Under the pieces are notes generated by a model, which made no database searches, was not told the origin of the DNA, and was given only the letters and a program-made list of their open reading frames with translations. From contig NZ_CP150919.1 of assembly GCF_039909015.1 (NCBI RefSeq), forward strand, positions 2,270,501 to 2,334,500: a DNA stretch of 64,000 nt, written 5' to 3'. Positions 1 through 10,400 of this stretch are shown one piece after another. The position numbers and the translations under genes were made by a program. Every line of letters begins with the position of its first letter. Within the stretch, counting starts at the first letter, position 1. This DNA is from Pseudomonas grandcourensis (GTDB lineage Bacteria; Pseudomonadota; Gammaproteobacteria; Pseudomonadales; Pseudomonadaceae).

Positions 1-783
1 TGCGCCGGCGCCGAGGATCAGCGACTGCAAAGTGATCCGCACGAAGCGCCCGGTGCTGCTGATCAAGGCGGCACGATCGGAGGCCATGGTCTGCATTTCC
101 AGGATGCGCAAATGGCTCAGGTACCAGCGCTTGCTGATCGACGGCAGCATGCCCATGGCCTCGATGACCTCGGCGTTGCGCAGGTTGTTGTTGGCGAATT
201 GGCCGGAGGAGATGGCGGCCTGGTTGGCTTCGGCGAGCGGCCTCTGTGTCGCCTTCTCGGTGAGCCAGGCCAGGGCCACCAGAATCACCGAGCCGATCAG
301 CGTGAGCAGCCCGAGCAGTGGATGGATCAGATAGGCGACCAGCAGGTAGATCGGCGTCCACGGTGCATCGAAGAAAGCGAACAGGGAATTGCCGGTGACG
401 AACTGACGGACCTGGGCGAGGTCTTGCAGGGCCTGGGCCGGGTTGCCTCCGGCGCGGCTCAGGTTGCGCTCGAATGCAGCAGTGAAAATGCGTCGATTGA
501 GGTCCATGTCGAGGCAGTTGCCGACCCGGATCAGTACGCGGGTGCGGACCATTTCCAGCATGGACATCAGCAGGAACAGACCCACCACCAGGACCGTCAA
601 CATCGCCAGCGTCGTGACGTTGCGACTGACCAAGGCTCGATCATAGACCTGCAGCATATAAATAGCTGGCGTCAACATCATGACGTTTATGACGCCGCTG
701 AATGCTCCCAGCGAATAAAAACTGCGACGCATGCGAAAGAGCGCGTCTGCCAGTTCGGAACGGATGCTCGACTGCTTGGGCAT
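1..783 (-). CDS. Type I secretion ABC permease/ATPase, N-terminal part (cut by window edge)
   Basis: Inner-membrane exporter of the PrtD/HasD class, which powers one-step secretion of RTX proteins. The 261 residues visible are the membrane half: MPKQSSIRSELADALFRMRR start, a first membrane helix around residues 20-45 (VMMLTPAIYMLQVYDR), then the loop VGNCLDMDLNRRIF and the NPAQALQDLAQVRQFVTGN and FFDAPWTPIYLL motifs typical of this family. The nucleotide-binding half lies off the left edge. The start is set by ATG at 783 with a GGGAGGA ribosome site at 789-795. It is divergent from the giant RTX peroxidase at 1455, which it probably exports. It resembles the complete exporter at 35207 over its whole visible length, so the window has two related but separate type I systems. 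Confidence 0.9.
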   Translation of the reverse strand, partial: MPKQSSIRSELADALFRMRRSFYSLGAFSGVINVMMLTPAIYMLQVYDRALVSRNVTTLAMLTVLVVGLFLLMSMLEMVRTRVLIRVGNCLDMDLNRRIFTAAFERNLSRAGGNPAQALQDLAQVRQFVTGNSLFAFFDAPWTPIYLLVAYLIHPLLGLLTLIGSVILVALAWLTEKATQRPLAEANQAAISSGQFANNNLRNAEVIEAMGMLPSISKRWYLSHLRILEMQTMASDRAALISSTGRFVRITLQSLILGAGA

Positions 784-1060
784 GTTGGTCCTCCCACTGC
801 GAAAAGCCGATTGCCCCTGGGGCGCAACAGCTAACAGTAAATGTAGTCCCGTAAACAACTTATGGACACGCAGGCTGGTCGCTCTATGGATGGCGAGTCT
901 TCCGAAATCGCTGCGTTGCTCCCTTATGCAGCAGCGTAGGTGGCGGTTAAACAGTCCGAAATAACATTTCGCTCTATACCAGCGCACAACTTTCTATATA
1001 TCGTTTAAAAACAGCTAGTTGTGATGCCTACCACCAGTCGTCTGTTTTAACGACGTAATA

Positions 1061-1089
1061 TTGACAAAGATTTGCTATGGAACTTTAGT
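1061..1089 (+). promoter_or_regulatory. Candidate sigma-70 promoter for the RTX peroxidase
   Basis: A perfect -35 box TTGACA at 1061-1066 is followed, 17 bases later, by TTTAGT at 1084-1089, a weak -10 match (4 of 6). It points to the peroxidase gene and would give a leader of about 360 bases. Only the -35 box is strong. Confidence 0.35.
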
Positions 1090-1176
1090 CTTAGTTATCG
1101 GCGGGTCCACCCGCCTGAAGCCTGCCATTGCTTTGGCAGTGCAAGGCGCGGTGATTTTCCCGAGAGGAGCAGAAAT

Positions 1177-1281
1177 ATGTCGATCATTTCGTTCTTTTGC
1201 AGAGGGAAGGGGCTTTCCAGGACGTTTGCCTTCACTTCCAGATTCCATGGCCCGCCCAGGGCTCGAATCCGCTCTGCCTGA
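1177..1281 (+). CDS. Possible small leader ORF (34 aa)
   Basis: An ATG at 1177 lies 7 bases after a strong GAGAGGAG ribosome site (1162-1169) and opens a 34-residue frame (MSIISFFCRGKGLSRTF...) in the leader of the peroxidase gene. The peptide has no recognisable domain and is basic (many R). It could be a translated leader peptide, or the ribosome site could be chance. The only support is the ribosome site. Confidence 0.2.
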   Translation: MSIISFFCRGKGLSRTFAFTSRFHGPPRARIRSA

Positions 1282-1454
1282 TCGCCCGGCGAGCAATTCA
1301 TATCGCGAATTCCAGGCGCGAATCCCGGGTCCCGGGTAACGCCAACTCTCGCAAAAAAACATAACCAACAAACTGCGCAAGCCAGCACTTGACTTGGCGC
1401 GGGAGGATTTTCTCGTCCCGCGCCTTTACCCAGACATATCGAGGGCAATCCAAA

Positions 1455-4400
1455 ATGGCCAATTTCAACAAGTCGGACCTGGAGTTCATCCTCAAGCAAA
1501 TCTTTATCGCTGAAGCCAATGCCAACGGCGCCAGCCTCATTGATTTGCTTCCCAACACTCAGGTGCCATTCGGCCTGCGTACCGTCGATGGCAGCTTTAA
1601 TAACCTGGTCACCGGCCAGAGTGAATTTGGCGCCGCGGACAATGCCTTCCCGCGCCTGCTCGATCCTTCCTTTCTTTCGCCGCAATACGCCGGAACAGGG
1701 ACGGTGATCGATCCGCAACCACGGATTATCAGTAACCTGGTCGTCGACCAGACCGCCAACAACCCGGCGGCCTATGCCTCAGCTTTCAATCCGGGCCTGG
1801 ACGGTGTCCTCAACTTCGGCGCGGTGGGTAATGACGACGTACTCAAGGATGGCGTACAGATAGTCGCCAGCCCCGGGCTGGATGGCGTGTTCGGCACGGC
1901 CGATGACAAGGACGTGTTCTTCATGCCCAACGTGTCGCCGGATGTCGGCCTGACCGCCAGCTTCAACTCGTGGATGACCTTCTTCGGCCAGTTCTTCGAC
2001 CACGGTCTCGACCTGGTCACCAAGAGCGCGACCGATGTCGTGTTCATTCCGCTGCAGGCGGACGATCCGTTGTTCGTACCGGGCAGCCCGACCAACTTCA
2101 TGGTGCTGTCACGTGCAGTGCGTACCGCGGGCGCGGACGGAGTCATCGGCACGGCCGATGATGGCCAGCCCAACACCACCTCGCCGTTCGTGGACCAGAG
2201 CCAGACCTACAGCTCGCACCCGTCGCATCAGGTGTTCCTGCGTGAGTACGTGCTCAACGCGGCGGGCGATCCTGTTGCAACGGGACGCTTGATTACCAAC
2301 CGCGACCTCGGTGCCGATGGCCTGTTCGGCACCGCCGATGATGGCCCCAGCGAAAATGGCGGCATGGCGACCTGGAAGGTGGTCAAGGCCCAGGCCCGTG
2401 ACATTCTCGGCATTGAACTGACTGACGCCGATGTACACAACGTGCCATTACTGGCAACCGATGCGTACGGCAACTTCATCCGCGGGCCGAACGGCATGCC
2501 GCAGGTGGTGATTCGCATCAGTAACGGTGCCGACGGCATCGCCGGGACAGCTGATGACGTCACTCAACTGGTCGAAGGCAACCGGGCAGCGCCCATCAGC
2601 CTGGCAAATGCTGTGAGCACCGGACATGCCTTCCTTGACGACATCGCCCACAACGCCGCACCGGTCGTCGTCGGCGGGGTTCTGCAGGCGGATACCGACA
2701 CCACTGTCGGCAATGCGCAGCCCGTTGGCCCTACCGGCAACAACCTGACCTATGACAACGAACTGCTCGACGCTCACTATATTGCCGGCGACGGCCGGGC
2801 GAACGAGAACATTGGCCTGACCACCGTGCACCATGTGTTCCACTCCGAGCACAACCGCCTGGTCCAGCAATCGAAGGACACCATCCTTGCCTCCGGCGAC
2901 CTGGCCTTCCTCAATCAGTGGCTGGTGGACGATGTGGCCGCGATACCGACTACACCTGCCGGGATCGCGGCGTTGGTGTGGGACGGTGAACGCCTGTTCC
3001 AGGCGGCCAAGTTCGGCACCGAGATGCAGTACCAGCACCTGGTGTTCGAGGAGTTCGCGCGGACCGTCCAGCCCCAGATCGACGGATTCCTTGCACCCAA
3101 CGGCTATGACACCTCGATCAACCCGGCCATCCTCGCCGAGTTCGCCCATGTGGTGTATCGCTTCGGTCACTCGATGTTGACCGAGACCGTCGATCGCTTC
3201 GACCCTGCGTTCAATCCGCTGCTCACTGACCCGGCCAATCCGGACTCGCAAATGGGTCTGATCGCAGCCTTCCTCAACCCGCTGGCGTTCGCCAGCAGCG
3301 GGGTGACTGCGGACCAGGCGGCAGGGGCGATCATTCGCGGTGTGACCCGCCAGGTCGGCAACGAGATCGATGAGTTCGTCACCGAAGCGTTGCGCAACAA
3401 CCTGCTCGGTCTGCCGCTCGATTTGCCGGCCCTGAACCTGGCACGTGGTCGCGACACTGGCATCCCTACCTTGAATGAGGCGCGCCGCGAGTTTTACGCA
3501 TCCACCGGCGACAGCCAGCTCAAGCCGTACATCAGCTGGGCTGACCTGGCGGACAGCCTCAAACACCCCGAGTCGCTGGTCAACTTCATCGCGGCCTATG
3601 GCACACATAGCTCGATCACGGCAGCGACCACGCTGGCAGACAAACGCGCTGCAGCCTCGGCGCTGGTATTCAATGGTGTGGGTTCGCCGGCTGACCGCCT
3701 GGACTTCCTCAACAGCACCGGTGCCTATGCCAACGTAACGACGGCCGGTAAAGATGGGGTACTGGGTACTGCCGATGACCAGGCAGGTGTGACGGTCACG
3801 GGTGTCGACGACATCGACTTCTGGGTCGGTGGCCTCGCCGAGCAGAAAATGCCGTTCGGCGGCATGCTCGGCTCGACGTTCAACTTCGTGTTTGAAACCC
3901 AATTGGAAGCATTGCAGAACGGCGACCGCTTCTATTACCTGTCGCGTACCGCGGGCCTGAACTTCGGCACCGAGTTGGAAAACAACTCCTTTGCCAAGCT
4001 GATCATGCTCAACACCGATGTCACCCACCTGTCGAACACCGTGTTCCTGACGCCGACATTCACCCTCGAAGTGAATCAGGCCACTCAGTTCACCGGCCTT
4101 GGCGTGGACGGCCGAGCCGATCCGACCGGCGGCATCATGATCAACGGCGTGGAAGTCGTCGCGCTGGTGATTCGCGACAACCCCGATACCGTGGGGCCGG
4201 ACGCCAATTATCTGCAATACACCGGTGAAGACCATATCGTCATGGGCGGCACCGCCGGCAATGACATCATCATTTCCGGTGACGGCGATGACACTCTTTA
4301 CGGCGATGCCGGCAATGACCGCCTCGAAGGCGGTGCCGGGAACGATGCGGTACTCGGCGGCGCAGGCGACGACATCATCACCGACTCGTTCGGCGACAAC

Positions 4401-7400
4401 CGTCTGGAAGGCAATGCCGGTAACGATGTAATCGTGGCTGGCAGCATGCTTGTCGCAGGCAACCTGATCCTGGGCGGCGATGGCCAGGACTTCATCGTCA
4501 CCACTGAAGACATCACCACCACCTTCGGTGGCCAGGGCGACGACTTCATCCTCGGTGCCAAGACCAACCTGCCACCTACCGGCAACGAAGGTGACGACTG
4601 GATCGAGAAGGGCATGCAGGACGGTGCGCCTGGCGATAACTTCTCACCACTGCTCGCTGACGATGTGATCGGTAACGACATCTTTGTTGGTGGTGGCGGT
4701 TTCGACGAAATGATCGGCGAGGGTGGCGATGACATCTTCGTCGGCAGCGATGCCCAGGACAAGATGGACGGCATGTCCGGTTTCGACTGGGTGACCTACA
4801 AGAATGACAAGGTCGGCGTGACCGTTGACCTGAGCCTGGCCGCGCTGGCGCAGCCACATGGCAATGCGCCAAACCAGAATGCCGGCGTGTTCAATCCGGT
4901 CGGTGCCTCGCCTGCCTCGATTCTTGACCGTTTTGCCGAGGTCGAAGGCTTGTCCGGTTCGAGTTTCGGCGATGTGCTCAAGGGCGATGATGTCGATGCG
5001 GTCACTATCGTCAACCACGGTGGTGCCACGGGCAGTGCGCTGACCAATGTGGCGTTGATCCGCGGACTGGATCAGTTCCTGGCCGATGCCGGATTACCGG
5101 TCACCGGTTTTGCCACGGGCAACATCATCCTCGGCGGTGATGGCAGTGACCTGATCGAAGGCCGCGGTGGCGATGACCTGATCGATGGCGACAAATGGAT
5201 CAACGTCAGGATTGCCGTTTATGCCGCTGGTGATGTCAACCATACCGGCCCCGAGATCGCCTCCTTCGACAGCATGGTCGATATGATCCCGCTCATGCTG
5301 GATCGCACCTATAACCCGGGTCAGCTCAAGGCCGTGCGGGAAATCATGCCTGGCACCTCAACCGGTGGGGCGGCCTTCGACACCGCCATTTACTCCGGGG
5401 TTGAGGCCGACTATGCGGTAACTGTCGATGACCGTGGCACTGCCGATGTGACGGACGATGTCTGGACAGTGGCCGATAGCGTCGCAGGTCGCGACGGCAC
5501 CGATACCCTGCTGCACATCGAACGCCTGCAATTCGCCGATGGCCAGCAAGTGCTGGTGCCCGGGCAGAATGCCCAACCGGTTGGCAGTCCTACCGTTTCG
5601 GATGGAAGCGGCGGGGCGATAACCGTGGGCGACACGCTGACGGTCAGCGTGGCCGGGGTGCGTGATGCGAACAACATCGCGGCGGGTAATCCACAGGGGT
5701 TCATTACCAACAGCTCGGTGTCCTACATCTGGCAGTTCGAGGCCAATCCGGGCACTGGCGTATTCGAGGACATCATCCTGTTGCCGGCTGGCGACCTGGC
5801 GTTCCAAAGCGCCGACGGCACCGCGTTCAAGGTCTCTCCGGACCTTGCCGGGCTGTCGTTGCGGGTCAAGGCGATCTATCAGGACGGTCACGGCACCACG
5901 GAGATCCTGTTCTCCACGCCGACGGCTACCATCGCCGCCGGTGCACCGGTCACGCCAACACCGCTGGTACCTGTAGTCGATGCCACCGCGGGTGGCGCGG
6001 GCCTGCACATGGTCCGCTCCGACCTCAACTTCATTCTTGACCAGATCAAGATTGCCGAGGCTGAGGCGGGCGGTCAGGACATCCTCTCGCTGATCCCGAA
6101 CATCCGCGCGCCGCTGGGCCTGCGTGCGGTCGACGGGTCGAACAACAACCTGATGAACCTCAACGGCAATAACCACACCGAGTTTGGTGCCGCCGACAAC
6201 GTCTTCCCGCGCTTGACCGATCCGGTCTTCAATCCGGCGGAACAGGGAACGTCGTATGCGCAGAACAGCGGCCTTGTGATTGACTCGCAGCCGCGCACCA
6301 TCAGTAACCTGATCGTCGACCAGACGTCGAACAACCCGGCGGCCTATGCCACGGCTTTCGACCCGGGCTTGAACGGTCATCTCGACTTCGGCGTGGTGGG
6401 TCCGCTGAATGACGACGTACTCAAGGATGGCGTACAGATTGTCGCCAGCCCCGGGCTGGATGGTCAGTTCGGTACTGCCGACGACCATGATGTGTACCTG
6501 TTCGAGAACACTGCGGCGGATGCGGGATTGTCCGCGCCGTTCAACGCCTGGATGACCTTCTTCGGGCAGTTCTTCGATCATGGTCTGGACCTGGTGACCA
6601 AAGGCGGGTCGGGCACTGTCTTCATCCCGTTGCAACCGGATGATCCGCTGTTTGTGCCAGGTAGCCCGACGAACTTCATGGTGCTGACCCGCGCGACCAA
6701 CTTGCCCGGAGCGGATGGCGTTCTCGGTACGGCCGACGACATCCATGAGCAAACCAACACCACCACGCCGTTCGTGGACCAGAACCAGACCTACAGCTCG
6801 CACCCGTCGCACCAGGTGTTCCTGCGCGGTTATGAGCTTACCGCCGGCGGCCCTGTAGCGACAGGCCGGTTGATCACTAACCGTGACCTGGGGGTGGATG
6901 GCACGTTTGGTACCGCGGACGATGTCGAAATCGGTGGCATGGCGACCTGGAAAGTGGTCAAGGCACAGGCCCGCGACATTCTGGGTATCAACCTTACCGA
7001 TGCCGATGTCGATAATGCCCCGCTATTGGCGACGGACGCCTATGGCAACTTCATCAAGGGGCCGAATGGCTTCCCGATGGTGGTGATGACAGGGAATGAC
7101 GGTATTGGTGGCACGGCTGATGACGTCCTTGTCGAAGGCAATCCGCTGGCTCCACTTAACCTGACCAATGCTGTGCGCACCGGTCACCAGTTCCTCGTCG
7201 ATATCGCCCACAATGCAACGCCGGTAGTCGTCGGCGGGGTTCTGCTGGCGGACGCCGACACACTTGTCGGCAATGCGCAGCCCGTTGGCCCGGGGGGCAA
7301 TAACCTCACCTATGACAACGAACTGCTCGACGCTCACTACATTGCTGGCGACGGCCGGGTCAACGAGAACATCGGCCTGACGACGGTGCATGCGATCTTC

Positions 7401-10400
7401 CACTCCGAGCACAACCGCCTGGTCCAGCAGACCAAGGATACCGTGCTCGATTCGGGTGACGTGGCCTTCCTCAATGAGTGGCTGCTCAATCCGGTGGTTG
7501 CATTGCCAGCCACTCAGGCTGAGTTCGATGCGCTGCAGTGGAATGGCGAGCGCTTGTTCCAGGCTGCCAAGTTCGGCACCGAAATGCAGTATCAGCACCT
7601 GGTGTTCGAGGAGTTTGCACGGACCATCCAGCCTAGAGTCGACCTGTTCTTCGCACCGACCCAGGTCTACGACGTCGACCTCGATGCCTCGATCGTCGCC
7701 GAGTTCGCCCACACCGTATACCGGTTTGGACACTCGATGCTGACCGAGACCGTCGATCGCTTCGACATCGACTTCAACGTGATAGGCGATCCGGCCAGCG
7801 CTAATCCCAATCAGCAAATGGGCTTGATCGCGGCGTTCCTCAACCCGCTGGCGTACGCCGCCAGTGGCGTATCACCTGAGGACGCAACCAGTGCGATCAT
7901 ACGTGGGGTGACTCGGCAAGCCGGTAACGAAATCGACGAGTTCGTCACCGAGGCGCTGCGCAACAACCTGCTCGGCCTGCCGCTCGACCTGCCGGCGCTC
8001 AATATCGCCCGTGGCCGCGACGTGGGGATTCCCTCACTCAATGCGATCCGCCGCGACATCTACAGCCAGACCGGTGATACCCAACTCAAGCCGTACACCA
8101 GCTGGGTCGATCTGGTGCAGTACCTCAAGCATCCGGAGTCGTTGATCAACTTCATCGCGGCCTATGGCACGCATGGCACGATCACGGGGGCGACCACACT
8201 TGATGGCAAGCGCGCTGCAGCTCTGGCGCTGGTCTTGGGTGGTGCGGGTGCACCGGCTGATCGCCTGGACTTCCTCAACAGCACTGGTGCCTATGCCAAC
8301 GTAACGCAGGCCGGCAAGGATGGCGTGCTGGGCACTGCCGACGACCTGAGGAACGTGACGGTCTCGGGCGTCGATGCCATCGATCTCTGGATCGGCGGCC
8401 TGGCCGAAGCGAAAACCCCGTTCGGCGGCATGCTCGGCTCGACCTTCAACTTCGTGTTCGAGAACCAGTTGGAAAAACTGCAGGACGGCGACCGCTTCTA
8501 CTACCTGGAGCGTACCTCTGGCCTGTCGATGAATGCCGAACTTGAAAGCAACTCGTTCGCCAAGCTGATCATGGCCAACACTTCGGCCACGCACTTGCCG
8601 GGCCTGGTGTTCTCGGACATGGGGTTCTATCTGGAAGTGGATCAGGGCAAGCAATTCAACGAAGGTCTGCTCTCCGTCGATCCGCTCGGCCCGAACGGCG
8701 AGCAGGTGGTGTTCCGCGACAACCCGCTGACCGTGGGGGCGGACACCAACTACATCCGGTACGGTGGTGAAGAGCACATCGTGCTGGGCGGCACCGACAA
8801 CGCAGACATCCTCATCTCCAGTGACGGCGATGACACGGTCTGGGGTGATGGCGGCAACGATCGCATCGACGGCGGTAACGGCAACGACCAATTGCGCGGT
8901 GGTGCCGGCGACGACATCATCACCGACACCGGTGGCGACGATAACATCCAGGGTGGCGACGGCAACGACGTGCTGCACGGAGGCAATGGCGTCAACCTGA
9001 TCATTGGCGGGTTCGGCAGCGACTTCATCATTACCGGTGAGGACGCCTCCGAGGCCATTGGTGGCCAGGGTAATGACTTCATCCTGGGCAGCAAAGCCAA
9101 CGAACAGGACATGGGTAACGAAGGCGACGACTGGATCGAGAAGGGCACCTCGGACGGTGCGCCTGGCGACAACTTCGATCCGCTGGGCAACGACCCGGTC
9201 ATTGGCCACGATGTATTCGTCGGTGGCAACGAGAACGATAAGTTCAACGGCGAAGGCGGCGACGACATCATGGTCGGCAGTCTCGGCATGGGTGACCGCT
9301 ATATCGGCGGCTCCGGCTATGACTGGGCGACCTTCAAGGATCTCGCCCAGGGCGTGACCATCGATTACAGCGACCGCTTCTTCGATGTTCCACCTGTACC
9401 GGGTTCGGGCGCCTCGGCGCTGGTGCGCTTCGACATCATGGAAGGTCTGTCGGGTTCGTCCCACGGTGACTTCCTGCGCGGTGACAACGAAGATGCGACA
9501 TCGCTACCCACCGCGGGTGCAACCGGCAGTGTGCTGACCAACATCAGCCTGATCAACGGTCTGGCGGGCCTGCTGCCAGTCGGAGCGACGTTCTTCGACG
9601 GCGGCAACATCATCCTCGGTGGCAGCGGCAGCGACCTCATTGAAGGGCGCGGTGGTGACGACATCATCGACGGTGACAAGTGGCTGAACGTACGCATCAG
9701 CGTACGGGCAAACGCTGATGGCACTGGCGCGGAAATCGCCACGTTCGACAGCATGGCACCGATGGTCCAGGCGATGTTGAACGGTACTTACAACCCGGGC
9801 CAGTTGGTCATCGTGCGGGAGATCCTGACCGGCACTGACAGCTTCGACACGGCGGTGTTCTCCGGTATTGCGTCGGAGTACACAGTTACTGTCGATGGTA
9901 ACGCGGTCATCGTGACCGACCTGGTTGCAGGGCGTGATGGCGTCGATCGCCTGACGGGCATCGAGCGCCTGCAGTTCTCTGACCAGGCCCAGGCCTCCGG
10001 TGTTGGCACCGCCACGAACAGCGCTCCTGTGGGGCGTCTGGCGATCCTCGATGCTACCACCGGTGCGCGTGTCGATGCGCCTGTCGCCGGCCAACTGTTG
10101 CGCGTCAGCAGCCAGTCGATACGCGACGCCAACAACCAGAGTGCGGCCAATGTGACCGGCGCGGTTACAGGCCCCGTGGCTTACTACTGGCAGGTTGAAA
10201 ACGTCCCTGGCTCGGGCGTCTATGAAGACATCACCTTTGTCGCCGCCGGCGAAGTCTCGCGGGCGATCGGCGCCTCCTTCCTGGTGACGGACGATGTCGC
10301 CGGTCTGAACATCCGCGTTCGGGCGGTGTATCAGGATGCCAGTGGTACGCTGGAGATCGTCGACTCGTCGGCGAACAACGCACCGATCGCAGGGCCGGGC

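Larger units (their letters stand above)
784..1454. other. Divergent intergenic region between exporter and RTX peroxidase
   Basis: A 671-base region with no convincing gene apart from a very short candidate frame at 1177. It must hold the promoters of both flanking genes. A GGCGGGT/ACCCGCC hairpin with a 2-base loop sits near 1098-1113. Confidence 0.6.

Noticed and set aside
2448..9464. Long minus-strand frames (2448-4235, 5358-6812, 8034-9464) opposite the RTX peroxidase
   Set aside because: Shadows of a GC-rich repetitive gene; no domains and no ribosome sites.
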